From: an uncultured bacterium
GTDB taxonomy: Bacteria > Vulcanimicrobiota > CADAWZ01
DNA: 32,309 nucleotides
Assembly (NCBI GenBank): GCA_902790465.1
Contig: CADASF010000022.1
Span: forward strand, 1-32,309
Reading direction: 5' to 3'
Shown: piece after piece, positions 23,022-32,190 of the stretch
How positions within the stretch are numbered: position 1 is the stretch's first letter
Layout of the letters: every line of letters begins with the position of its first letter
Notes under the pieces: generated by a model
Told to the model about the DNA's origin: nothing
Seen by the model: the letters and a program-made list of their open reading frames with translations, nothing else
The model's database searches: none
Made by a program: the position numbers and the translations under genes

Positions 23022-23068
23022 GGGGCTGTGAAAAAAGTCAATATTTTTCACAACCCCATTTTTTTTGT
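23022..23068. terminator. Terminator between convergent genes, repeat-family hairpin
   Basis: GGGGCTGTGAAAAA pairs with TTTTTCACAACCCC (one mismatch) over a short loop, followed by T-run. It serves the ATPase gene and perhaps the minus-strand gene 23083-23427. The arms are those of the MITE-like element joined directly. Confidence 0.8.
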
Positions 23069-23082
23069 TCAAGAAATAGAAT

Positions 23083-23427
23083 TTAGAAGTAAATCTTTTT
23101 GGCTTTTACATGGATACTCATTGTATATCCACCTCTTACTCTGATTATCTGATCTTTTTTGAATAATCTCCAAGCCTCATCATAAGATATTACCTTATTG
23201 TCTTTTGAAAAAACAGTGTTGTCATCTATTTCTACATATTGTACATTTTTATTGCCTTTTTCATGAACTCTTACTTGGAGTCTGTTTTTCTTGCGTTCAA
23301 CTTCTACAATTTTCACTCTCAAATTTACAAGAATAATCTGGGAATTGGCTGTTTTAAATGTTGACAATACAAAACAGAATACCATTAATGGAATTATAAA
23401 TAAAGCAATATTTTTATAATTTTTCAT
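23083..23427 (-). CDS. Small exported protein of unknown function
   Basis: The 114-residue product has a short basic start (MKNYKN), a hydrophobic segment (residues 8-22) and probable signal cleavage near residue 30 (TANSQ). The mature part is about 85 residues with alternating hydrophobic and basic residues (VKIVEVERKKNRLQVRV, YVEIDDNTVFS, IIRVRGGYT) like a small beta-barrel/OB-type domain such as DUF5666-like proteins. That likeness is weak. AGGAG precedes the start and a good promoter lies upstream. Confidence 0.7.
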   Translation of the reverse strand: MKNYKNIALFIIPLMVFCFVLSTFKTANSQIILVNLRVKIVEVERKKNRLQVRVHEKGNKNVQYVEIDDNTVFSKDNKVISYDEAWRLFKKDQIIRVRGGYTMSIHVKAKKIYF

Positions 23428-23481
23428 ATTTGCTCCTTTCTAAAGTTGAATTTTTTTTATTTTTATGATATTATATTTTTC

Positions 23482-23510
23482 ATTATATCATATTTTTTGG
23501 TTAATGTGAA
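23482..23510 (-). promoter_or_regulatory. Promoter of the small exported protein gene
   Basis: Reading the minus strand: TTCACA (23510-23505), 17-bp spacer, TATAAT (23487-23482). It is about 55 bp upstream of the start at 23427. Confidence 0.6.
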
Positions 23511-23532
23511 TTATTTTATAAAAATTTTTTTT

Positions 23533-23562
23533 TGACAATTTTTGTCTTTTTCTTCTAAAAAA
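23533..23562 (+). promoter_or_regulatory. Possible promoter of the ATP synthase operon
   Basis: A perfect TTGACA (23533-23538) with TAAAAA (23557-23562) at 18-bp spacing, about 70 bp upstream of the first gene. The -10 is weak, so the call is tentative. Confidence 0.4.
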
Positions 23563-23631
23563 TTCAAAAAAATGTTATTTTTATCTAATTTCCCTATTAA
23601 AGGGAGGATTGAAAACCAATTTTGAAGAATT

Positions 23632-23976
23632 ATGTTAAGTGTTTTTTTTATTTTTATTATAGTCGATATTATATTATATTTTATTTTTGGAATTAACATT
23701 TTTCTTGGCTTTTTTTTAGGAGTTGTTGTTTTTATATCCTCTATGATGATAATTATAAAGACAACAGATTTTATTTTTTTAAAATCTTTAAAAACTCAAA
23801 AGAAAAATTTAATTATTTTTTTTATAATAATAGGTTTTTTTATTAAGATTTGTATTTCAATTTGTTTAATATCTTTGGTATTTATTTTAAAAGCTAATAT
23901 CATAGCTTTTTTAATAGGAGTTCTTTGCTCTTTTGTTATATTTTTATTTTTATATTCTCGAAAGAATATAAAATAA
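23632..23976 (+). CDS. Probable AtpI-like membrane protein of the ATP synthase operon
   Basis: This 114-residue protein has four hydrophobic segments (about residues 2-18, 22-42, 60-80, 86-106) and a short basic linker between helices 2 and 3 (KSLKTQKKN). Size, topology and position immediately before atpB fit the AtpI/UncI assembly factor, which helps c-ring assembly. Sequence identity to known AtpI is not evident by eye, so the assignment rests mainly on context. The stop is 16 bp before the atpB start. Confidence 0.6.
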   Translation: MLSVFFIFIIVDIILYFIFGINIFLGFFLGVVVFISSMMIIIKTTDFIFLKSLKTQKKNLIIFFIIIGFFIKICISICLISLVFILKANIIAFLIGVLCSFVIFLFLYSRKNIK

Positions 23977-23992
23977 AAGGCGGTGATTCTGT

Positions 23993-24850
23993 TTGAATGC
24001 AATGGCTAATGCTGAAAAAGTCATAGCTACTATGGCAAGTGAGCCTATTGAGTACATATATAAAAATTTTGGTGATTTTACAACTCATTTTGATACAGTT
24101 TTTATAACTTGGCTATTGATTGCTATTACTGTTATTTTTTGCCTTGTTATAGGTAATAGATTTTCAGCAATTCCTAATAGAATTCAAGTATGTTTAGAAG
24201 CTGTTTATGAATTTTTTGAAGAATTGGCAGTTGGTCTTGGGGGAGAAAAAATGAAAAAATATCTCCCATGGGTTTTGAGTTTTTTCTTTTTTATTGTTTT
24301 TTCAAACCTTTGGGGACTTTTGCCAGGTATTCCAATAAAAGAGATTGGTGGTAAACACATTTTATTATCTATGCCACCTACAAGAGATTTAAATACAACT
24401 CTTGCACTTGCTGTTTTGTCCTTTTTCTCATTTCAGGTTATAGGCTATAAAGAGGGTGGAATAAAATATTTACTTCACTATTTACATCCTCTACCAGCAA
24501 TTTTACCAGGATTTCCTAAAGTTGTTCAATATATATTATTTGTTCCTTTGGCAATTTTCTTTATTACTTTGAATATTATTGAAGAACTTGCAAGAGTATT
24601 ATCACTTACAATGAGACTTATGGGAAACATACTTGGTGAGCATATTGTTGCAGGTGTTATGATTGGATTAATATATATTTCAGCTACTTTTGCAACAAAT
24701 ATGTTAACTGGAGTAGTTATAGCAGCAGGTACAGATATTTTTGCATTTATTCTTCAGTTTATGGGAGCCTTAACAGGAATAATTCAAGGATTTGTATTTA
24801 CTCTTTTAACTATGTCATATATAGGCTCAGCAATTAATTTTGAAGATTAG
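23993..24850 (+). CDS. atpB: F-ATPase subunit a
   Basis: This is the membrane stator subunit that forms the ion half-channels next to the c ring. The 285-residue protein has six main hydrophobic segments. The essential arginine is Arg208 in SLTMRLMGN (residue count from the TTG start), and the preceding helix has NIIEELARVL. The block FSNLWGLLPG is also typical. The TTG at 23993 lies 9 nt after AGGCGG; the in-frame ATG at 24002 is an alternative that would put the Shine-Dalgarno site too far. It is followed by a candidate leader and atpE. Confidence 0.95.
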   Translation: MNAMANAEKVIATMASEPIEYIYKNFGDFTTHFDTVFITWLLIAITVIFCLVIGNRFSAIPNRIQVCLEAVYEFFEELAVGLGGEKMKKYLPWVLSFFFFIVFSNLWGLLPGIPIKEIGGKHILLSMPPTRDLNTTLALAVLSFFSFQVIGYKEGGIKYLLHYLHPLPAILPGFPKVVQYILFVPLAIFFITLNIIEELARVLSLTMRLMGNILGEHIVAGVMIGLIYISATFATNMLTGVVIAAGTDIFAFILQFMGALTGIIQGFVFTLLTMSYIGSAINFED

Positions 24851-24859
24851 ATTTTTGGT

Positions 24860-24907
24860 CTCCTAATTCATTTAGGAGCGAAATTATCGACTTATATTTA
24901 ACAAAAG
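24860..24907 (+). ncRNA. Candidate structured leader before atpE
   Basis: CTCCTAA-TTCAT-TTAGGAG hairpin (24860-24878), then CGAAAT, CGACTTATAT and ACAAAAG. It matches the element before asd (5719-5768), with stem substitutions that keep pairing. It lies 28 bp before atpE and might raise or tune c-subunit translation. Confidence 0.35.
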
Positions 24908-24935
24908 GATATAAAAAAACGGAGGTTTTATTTGA

Positions 24936-25268
24936 ATGTTTAAAAAAGTTTCTTCTACAGTAATCAATACTATAGCTATTATGATTGCTTTTACTGCTTG
25001 TGCATTTGCTGCAGATGCAACTAATATAAATGCTGCAAGTATGGCAATCGTTGCTTCTTGTATCGGTTTGGGGCTTGCAGCACTTGGTGTTGGAATTGCT
25101 CAAGGTATGGCTGTTTCAAAATCTGTTGAAGCAGCAGGCAGAAATCCTGAAAGTACATCAAAAGTTCAGTTACTTATGATTTTAGGTCTTGCATTCCTTG
25201 AAACAGTTGTCATTTATGCACTTGTTGTTTCACTTCTCTTGATATTTGTAAATCCTTTCTTAAAATAA
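24936..25268 (+). CDS. atpE: F-ATPase subunit c (sodium-type residues)
   Basis: This proteolipid forms the rotor ring. At 110 residues it is longer than the usual 75-90 because of an N-terminal signal-like extension ending CAFAAD (about residue 26). Helix 1 contains GVGIAQGMAVSKSVEAAGRNPE with Gln56, and helix 2 contains LAFLETVVIYALV with Glu89, Thr90 and Tyr94. Gln in helix 1 and E-S/T plus Tyr in helix 2 are the known Na+-binding pattern of Ilyobacter-type c subunits, so Na+ coupling is predicted. The loop RNPE is as expected. A strong GGAGG precedes the ATG by 10 nt, fitting high output of this subunit. Confidence 0.95.
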   Translation: MFKKVSSTVINTIAIMIAFTACAFAADATNINAASMAIVASCIGLGLAALGVGIAQGMAVSKSVEAAGRNPESTSKVQLLMILGLAFLETVVIYALVVSLLLIFVNPFLK

Positions 25269-25275
25269 GGTTGAA

Positions 25276-25295
25276 ATTCGAAAATATTTTCGAAT
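25276..25295 (+). other. Palindrome between atpE and atpF
   Basis: ATTCGAAAATATTTTCGAAT is a perfect 20-bp palindrome 8 bp after atpE, without a T-run. It may protect the atpE end of the mRNA or change read-through, helping c-ring stoichiometry. Confidence 0.45.
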
Positions 25296-25325
25296 AAGTA
25301 ATAAAATGAAAGGTCATAATCTGTT

Positions 25326-25817
25326 ATGGAAATTAGTGTTCCAACCTTTGTAATTCAGATTATTAATTTTGTCCTTTTTGCTCTTGTTCTTATCGTTTTT
25401 TTGCTTAAACCTTTACAAAGAGTTATTGATGAAAGAAGAAAAAAAATCGAAAATGATTTCGAAGAAGCAAAAGAAGCTAAAGAATCAGCAATGCAAATTA
25501 AAAAAGATTATGAAGATAAATTAAAAGAGACTAATATCACTTCAGCTGAGATAATTGCAAATGCTGTAACTTCTGCAGAAAATACAAAAAAAGAGATAAT
25601 TGCAGAAGCAAATGCACATGCAGATAGACTTAGAAAAAGAATATTTATTGAAGCAGAAGATATGAAAAAGAGAACATATCAAGATATAAACAAAGAGATT
25701 GGTTCTCTTGCTGTTTCAATGGCTTCTAAGATTTTGGAAACATCGCTTGAAGCACCTGTTCATTCAGATTTAATTGAAAAATTTGCATCAAAGGTGGAGT
25801 CTGGAAATGTTAGATGA
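25326..25817 (+). CDS. atpF: F-ATPase subunit b
   Basis: The 163-residue peripheral stalk protein has one N-terminal membrane helix (about residues 8-27) followed by LLKPLQRVIDERRKKIENDFEEA (residues 27-49, in two blocks) and a long charged helix rich in Ala, Glu and Lys up to residue 150. These are standard for bacterial b subunits. The start ATG follows AAAGGTC weakly. Its stop overlaps the start of atpH by 11 nt. Confidence 0.95.
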   Translation: MEISVPTFVIQIINFVLFALVLIVFLLKPLQRVIDERRKKIENDFEEAKEAKESAMQIKKDYEDKLKETNITSAEIIANAVTSAENTKKEIIAEANAHADRLRKRIFIEAEDMKKRTYQDINKEIGSLAVSMASKILETSLEAPVHSDLIEKFASKVESGNVR

Positions 25818-26622
25818 TTCCGTTGCCGAACGCTATGCTGAAGCTTTTTTTAGTGTTGCTGGTGAGCATGAAAAGGAAGATATTTGGAAAGAACAACTTT
25901 CAAATATTGTTACTACTGTTTCAAAAATTCCTTTTTTGGATAAAATAATGAAATATCCTTTTGCTTTAAAATCAGAGAAAAGGGATATTTTTACAAAAGT
26001 TTTTTCTTCTCAGGTTGATCAACAAGTTTTAAATTTTATCTATTTGATAATTGATCACGATAGAGGGGCATATTTAAACTTAATATATGAAAAATATGCA
26101 GAATGTATAAGGAAGAGTAGAAGAATATTACTTGCAGAAATAACATCAGCAAAAGAATTATCTTCTTATGAACAGACAAGACTTATATCTTCTATATCAA
26201 GGAGAGAAGGACGAGCTGTTGAGGCTTCATTTAAAATAGATCCTTCTTTGATAGGTGGAGTTGTCGTAAAAATAGAGGGTAAAATAATAGACGGCAGTCT
26301 TAAAAAATCTTTGAAAGATTTGGCAGATTCTTTTGTAAAAGCAGATTTTAGTGCTTTTTCTGATTCTGAAGAATTATTGGAAGATGAATTTTTGCCTAAA
26401 GAAGAGAATTTATCTGAATCAGAGGAAGAAATAGAATTTTTACCTGAAAAAGAAAATTTATCTGAATCAGAAGAAGAGATAGAATTTTTACCTGAAGATG
26501 AGGTTTTGCCTAAAGAAGAAATTTCGATTGAAGAAGAAAATTCTAAGACAAAATTGAAAACTGTGCAAGATGAGCCAGTTAAAAAATCCAAGAAGAAAAA
26601 ACATAAAAAATCAAAACAGTAG
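25807..26622 (+). CDS. atpH: F-ATPase subunit delta with acidic C-terminal extension
   Basis: Residues 1-180 form the delta/OSCP subunit that links F1 to the b stalk: VAERYAEAFF (6-15), MKYPFALKSEKRDIF, and the C-terminal block IDPSLIGGVVVKIEGKIIDGSLK (near 149-171, in two blocks). Most bacterial delta subunits stop there. This one is 271 residues, with an extra tail of about 90 residues: an acidic part of 16-residue repeats (FLPxxENLSESEEEIE), then a lysine-rich end (KKSKKKKHKKSKQ). The ATG 25807, 8 nt after GGTGGAG, overlaps atpF; the longer form from 25774 is unlikely. The tail function is unknown. Confidence 0.93.
   Translation: MLDDSVAERYAEAFFSVAGEHEKEDIWKEQLSNIVTTVSKIPFLDKIMKYPFALKSEKRDIFTKVFSSQVDQQVLNFIYLIIDHDRGAYLNLIYEKYAECIRKSRRILLAEITSAKELSSYEQTRLISSISRREGRAVEASFKIDPSLIGGVVVKIEGKIIDGSLKKSLKDLADSFVKADFSAFSDSEELLEDEFLPKEENLSESEEEIEFLPEKENLSESEEEIEFLPEDEVLPKEEISIEEENSKTKLKTVQDEPVKKSKKKKHKKSKQ
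26389..26520 (+). repeat. 48-bp tandem repeat in atpH tail
   Basis: Units start at 26389, 26437 and 26485 (two full, one partial), each coding FLP-(K/E)-x-E-N-L-S-E-S-E-E-E-I-E or a shortened form. Repeat number could vary between strains by slippage. Confidence 0.8.
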
Positions 26623-26656
26623 TTTTAGGACAATTAATGACGAGGTATTATTTTAA

Positions 26657-28183
26657 ATGTTAAGACCCGAAGAAATTAGCAATTTGCTAAAAAAAGAAAT
26701 AGAAAAATATCAAGGTCGCCTCGAACAGGTTGATGTTGGTTCTGTTATTAAAGTTGGCGACAGTATCGCAACAGTATATGGACTTCCAGGGGCTAAATCT
26801 GGAGAATTGCTTCAATTTGAAAGTGGCGTTCTCGGTATGGTCATGAATTTGGAACTTGAAACTATCGGCTGTGTTTTGCTTGGACCAGATGATCAAGTAA
26901 AAGAAGGCGATAAAGTTACTCGTACCGAGAGAGTTGTTGAAATTCCAGTTGGTAAAGAGCTTTTGGGCAGAGTAATTGATCCTCTTGGAAATCCAGTTGA
27001 TGGAAAAGGTCCTATTAGAACTAAAAAAACAAGACCTATTGAATTTCAAGCTCCTAAAGTTCTTGATAGAAAGCCAGTTTCTGAACCATTGGAAACAGGA
27101 CTTAAAGCTATTGACGCATTAGTTCCTATTGGTAGAGGTCAAAGAGAATTAATAGTCGGAGATAGACAGACTGGAAAAACTGCTATTGGAATTGATACAA
27201 TAATCAACCAAAAGGGAAAAGATGTTATTTGTATCTATGTTGCAATAGGTCAAAAAGCAAACTCTGTCGCTTCAACAATAGAAGTTTTAGAAAAATATGA
27301 TGCTTTGAAATATACAATCGTTGTAAGTGCTGCTGCTAATCAGCCTCCTGCATTATTGTATATAGCACCTTATGCAGGTTGTGCCATTGGTGAAGAATTT
27401 ATGTACAATGGTGGGCATGTTTTGATTATTTATGACGATTTATCTAAACATGCTGTTGCATATAGAGAAATTTCGCTTCTTTTACGTCGTCCTACAGGAA
27501 GAGAAGCATATCCTGGTGATGTATTTTATCTCCATTCAAGGCTTCTTGAACGTGCAGCAAAACTTTCAGATGAACTCGGTGGTGGTTCAATGACAGCTTT
27601 GCCAATAATTGAAACCCAACTTGGAGATGTTTCGGCATATATTCCAACAAATGTTATTTCAATCACAGATGGTCAAATTTATCTTGATACAGATGTTTTC
27701 TATAGAAATATAAGACCTGCTATTGATGTTGGTTTGTCTGTTTCAAGAGTTGGTGGTTCTGCACAGGTAAAGGCTTTAAAGCAGGTAACAGGAGCAATGA
27801 GGATGCAGCTTTCACAATATAGAGAGTTGTCTTCTTTTGCTAAGTTTAGTTCAGATGAACTTGATTCTGCAAGTAAGGCTCAGTTAAAAAGAGGTTCTAT
27901 ATTGACTGAGATTTTGAAACAGAAACAATTTTCTCCAATGTCAACACCTGAACAGGTATTTGTATTTTTTGCTGTTGTCAATGGTTTTCTTGATAATGTC
28001 AAAACTGAATTGATTCCTCAATTTGAACCAAAATTTCTTACTTTTATGAGGAGTAATTATGCTAAACTTGCTCAAGAAATTGAGAAAGAGCGTAAATTGA
28101 CAGATGATATTAAGGAAAAATTGACAAAAGCTGTAGAACAATTTATGGATATGTTCACAAAGACTGAGGATGAAGAAGAGTAG
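26657..28183 (+). CDS. atpA: F-ATPase subunit alpha
   Basis: The 508-residue non-catalytic nucleotide-binding subunit of F1. The P-loop GDRQTGKT is at residues 168-175. Other family blocks are [27 protein letters not shown] (in two parts near 273-300), [14 protein letters not shown] and SISDGQI-like SITDGQIYL. The length is standard. The gene lies 34 bp after atpH with GAGG upstream, and 63 bp before atpG. Confidence 0.97.
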   Translation: MLRPEEISNLLKKEIEKYQGRLEQVDVGSVIKVGDSIATVYGLPGAKSGELLQFESGVLGMVMNLELETIGCVLLGPDDQVKEGDKVTRTERVVEIPVGKELLGRVIDPLGNPVDGKGPIRTKKTRPIEFQAPKVLDRKPVSEPLETGLKAIDALVPIGRGQRELIVGDRQTGKTAIGIDTIINQKGKDVICIYVAIGQKANSVASTIEVLEKYDALKYTIVVSAAANQPPALLYIAPYAGCAIGEEFMYNGGHVLIIYDDLSKHAVAYREISLLLRRPTGREAYPGDVFYLHSRLLERAAKLSDELGGGSMTALPIIETQLGDVSAYIPTNVISITDGQIYLDTDVFYRNIRPAIDVGLSVSRVGGSAQVKALKQVTGAMRMQLSQYRELSSFAKFSSDELDSASKAQLKRGSILTEILKQKQFSPMSTPEQVFVFFAVVNGFLDNVKTELIPQFEPKFLTFMRSNYAKLAQEIEKERKLTDDIKEKLTKAVEQFMDMFTKTEDEEE

Positions 28184-28246
28184 AAAACCATAGAATAGAA
28201 AAAATTAGCAATATCTACAGATAAGGAAGATGAGCAAAGAGAAAGT

Positions 28247-29119
28247 ATGGGAAATCTTAAAGAAATTAAAAATAGACAGGCAAGTGTTAAATCCATTTCC
28301 CAGATAACAAAAGCGATGAAAATGATCGCTTCTTCTAAGATATCAAAAGCGGAATCTATGGTAAAAGCTGGGGTTCCGTATGCTGAACAGCTTGTTTATA
28401 TAATGGGAAAGATTGCAGAAAACACAAAAGAAATTTCTCATCCACTATTGGAAAAAAGAAGTGATGTAAAAAATGTGGGTATTTTGATTATAACGAGTGA
28501 TAAAGGACTTTGTGGCTCTTATAATACAAATATAATGAAAATCTCTTCTAATTTCATTGATGAACTAAAATTAAAAGGCAAAAATCCTGTTATATATATT
28601 TTGGGAACTAAAGCCAAAAATTATTACGATCGCAGAAAAATTCCGTATAAGTGGGGAAAAGCTAATTGGGTTACTGACTGTGATTTTGCTGATGAGATGT
28701 ATTTAATGTTTGCCAAGGATTTTAAAGAAAATGTATTTGATGAATTTCATATAATATATGCTTCTGCTAAATCCAAAGCCTCTTATAAAGTAAAAAACAT
28801 ACAATATTTACCATTTGTTCCAGAAATAAAAGAAGAAAATTCTTCAAAAAAAGCTGGAAACTGTGTTTTTGAGCCTTCAACTGAAATGGCTGTAAATTTA
28901 CTTGTGCCAATGGCTTTAAAACAACTTTTATTGACTGCATTGCTCGATGCTCGTTATTCTGAATATGGGGCAAGAATCGTAGCAATGACAAATGCAACAG
29001 ATAGTGCAGAAAAACTTTCAGATGAACTTCGTTTGAGTTTCTTTAGAGCAAGACAAGAAGCTATTACGACTGAAATTTTGGAAATTTCATCTGCAGCAGC
29101 ACAACTTAGCAAATCTTAA
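28247..29119 (+). CDS. atpG: F-ATPase subunit gamma
   Basis: The 290-residue central shaft subunit. The N-terminus NLKEIKNRQASVKSISQITK and AMKMIASSKISKAE form the first rotor helix, TSDKGLCGSYNTNIMK is the conserved block (about residues 84-98) and the C-terminal helix ARIVAMTNATDSAEKL and FFRARQEAITTEILEISSAA is typical. The Shine-Dalgarno site is weak (AAGGA far upstream). Confidence 0.97.
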   Translation: MGNLKEIKNRQASVKSISQITKAMKMIASSKISKAESMVKAGVPYAEQLVYIMGKIAENTKEISHPLLEKRSDVKNVGILIITSDKGLCGSYNTNIMKISSNFIDELKLKGKNPVIYILGTKAKNYYDRRKIPYKWGKANWVTDCDFADEMYLMFAKDFKENVFDEFHIIYASAKSKASYKVKNIQYLPFVPEIKEENSSKKAGNCVFEPSTEMAVNLLVPMALKQLLLTALLDARYSEYGARIVAMTNATDSAEKLSDELRLSFFRARQEAITTEILEISSAAAQLSKS

Positions 29120-30571
<1,452 letters not shown>

Positions 30572-30635
30572 TATAAGTAAATTTTAATGCTTGTATTAAA
30601 TTTGAAACTTGTTAATGGAAAGGGTTTCATGAGTT

Positions 30636-31058
30636 ATGAAGCGTTTTACAGTTGATATTGTTGCAAAAGATGAAAAAGTTTATTCTGGGGAAGCCGAATA
30701 TCTTCAACTTCCTGGCTGGGAAGGGGATATTGGTATTATGGCAGGACATACAGAATTAATATCAATGATACGCCCTGGAGTTTGTATTTTAAGACTTGAT
30801 AAAGAAGAACATATTTGGGCTATGGCAGAAGGATTTGTTTCTATTTCAGGAGATAAAGTAACAGTGGCGGTTGGTTTTGCATTCCCTCCAGATGAAATAG
30901 ATGAGGAATCAGCAGAAGAAATGTACCAAAAGGCTTCAGAGGATTTGCGTAAAAATCCTGCGTATTCAGAGACAGATGAAAAATATTTAGAATTTAAACG
31001 AGCCGAAACTTGCTTAAAAATAGTTCAAAAATATCTGCATAAAGATAAAGAAGAATAA
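30636..31058 (+). CDS. atpC: F-ATPase subunit epsilon
   Basis: The 140-residue central stalk subunit. The N-terminal beta-sandwich has VYSGEAEYLQLPGWEGDIGIMAGH (in two parts near residues 16-39) and AMAEGFVSISGDKVTVA, followed by an acidic helical part that in the family regulates ATP hydrolysis. It closes the operon, and a long hairpin terminator follows. Confidence 0.93.
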   Translation: MKRFTVDIVAKDEKVYSGEAEYLQLPGWEGDIGIMAGHTELISMIRPGVCILRLDKEEHIWAMAEGFVSISGDKVTVAVGFAFPPDEIDEESAEEMYQKASEDLRKNPAYSETDEKYLEFKRAETCLKIVQKYLHKDKEE

Positions 31059-31074
31059 AAAAATAAGATAGTTA

Positions 31075-31118
31075 AAAAAAGTTTTGGTGAATAAAATTTT
31101 ATTCACCAAAACTTTTTT
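31075..31118. terminator. Bidirectional terminator after atpC
   Basis: A perfect 22-bp inverted repeat with no spacer (arms 31075-31096 and 31097-31118; core GTTTTGGTGAATAAAA), flanked by A and T runs. It ends the ATP synthase operon and the convergent nitroreductase gene. Confidence 0.9.
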
Positions 31119-31135
31119 ATGTTTAATATTATATA

Positions 31136-31666
31136 TTATTCAATCCAAAATACACGATTTTCTTTTCTTGGCAATGCTTGTGGTCTTTCGCCTTCTACAT
31201 ATCCGAGAATACAATGTCCGATACCTTCATATTTTCCATCTATGCCGAGGTCAGTCAATAATTTTTTGTATTCGTCCATTTCAAATTCTTCTTTTGCTCT
31301 GTGAATCCAACAGCTTCCGAGACCGAGTGAGTGAGCTGCTAACATCATATTTCCCATTACAAGGCTTCCGTCATAGACATATGTTACATAATCTTTGTGT
31401 GCGAGAACTATTAAAACTACAGGAGCACCATAAAATGGATCGAAGTTTTCATCTTTCCAACCGCCAATTTTGCGATTTATTTTAGAAAGTTTATCTCTTA
31501 CTTCTTTATTTGTAACTGCTAATATTATGACTTGTTGTTGATTTCTTCCGCTTGGAGCATAAAGACCAGCTTCGATTACTTGATCTATTTCCTCTTTTTT
31601 GACCATATCTGGTTTGAATTTGCGAAAACTTCTTCTTTCTTCCATTGCTTTTATAATTTCGTTCAT
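31136..31666 (-). CDS. Nitroreductase-family flavoprotein
   Basis: The 176-residue protein has the FMN-binding start RRSFRKFKPD (residues 11-20), APSGRNQQ (37-44) and the C-terminal GLGSCWIHRAKEEF and GIGHCILGYVEGE, typical of small NADH/NADPH-dependent nitroreductases. These reduce nitro compounds, quinones or flavins; the natural substrate is unknown. TTGGAGG lies a few bases before the start. The leader (31690-31760) shares short pieces with the asd leader, such as GCACAAAAGTTGC. Confidence 0.9.
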   Translation of the reverse strand: MNEIIKAMEERRSFRKFKPDMVKKEEIDQVIEAGLYAPSGRNQQQVIILAVTNKEVRDKLSKINRKIGGWKDENFDPFYGAPVVLIVLAHKDYVTYVYDGSLVMGNMMLAAHSLGLGSCWIHRAKEEFEMDEYKKLLTDLGIDGKYEGIGHCILGYVEGERPQALPRKENRVFWIE

Positions 31667-31816
31667 TTTTAAACCTCCAATTTTTTTTGTTTATTAAGTC
31701 GGCAGTTAAATAATTTTAATTGGCAACTTTTGTGCGGTGTCTTTTTTAGGAAATCAATTTAATCTTATTTATATTTTATAATTTACAAGCTTTTTCCTTT
31801 CAAAATGTTAATTTTA

Positions 31817-32024
31817 CTAGTTGTTATCTATTTCGCCTTCTACTCCATTTACAGTTACAGTGTTTGTACAGCCTGTTTCATCATTAGTAGCATAAATATT
31901 CTTGGCTTTTGTTATTATATAATTTGAATTGTTATTTATAACAATATTTCCCTTATTTATGTACTTTTATATATCTCTACTTGCAACTTGTTTAATTCGT
32001 CGAGGATTTTGCCAATATTCCATT
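31817..32024 (-). pseudogene. Possible decayed gene remnant
   Basis: On the minus strand, a protein-like stretch IGKILDELNKLQVEIYKST runs in one frame to a stop near 31965, and another frame then continues INKGNIVINNNSNYI and ATNDETGCTNTVTVNGVEGE to a stop at 31817-31819. Joined by one frameshift they resemble the C-terminal part of a small exported or pilin-like protein. There is no proper start. This is a weak call. Confidence 0.3.
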
Positions 32025-32147
32025 AATAAAAAATTAACATTGTTAGCATTTTTTTTACAGTATTGAGGTAGAATTTTTAACATTTGGCAAATACAATGGA
32101 ATTATCAAATATTTTTTCTCTTTGCAAGTAAAGAGTTAGAAAATAAC

Positions 32148-32176
32148 TTGATTTTTAGTTATTATTTTAGTATAAT
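32148..32176 (+). promoter_or_regulatory. Promoter of the last gene
   Basis: TTGATT (32148-32153), 17-bp spacer and a perfect TATAAT (32171-32176), 15 bp before the ATG at 32191. The short leader still has AGGAAAG. Confidence 0.65.
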
Positions 32177-32190
32177 AAGAAAGGAAAGTT

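Larger units (their letters stand above)
31667..32190. other. Intergenic region with leader and remnant
   Basis: It holds the nitroreductase leader, the possible gene remnant and a promoter before 32191. The rest is AT-rich with no feature seen. Confidence 0.5.

Noticed and set aside
26166-26591. Antisense Ser-rich frame in atpH
   Set aside because: It is the complement of the acidic GAA/GAT-rich repeat and has no independent support.
31084-31485. Plus-strand frame over the nitroreductase gene
   Set aside because: It is a shadow of the minus-strand nitroreductase and starts inside the atpC terminator.
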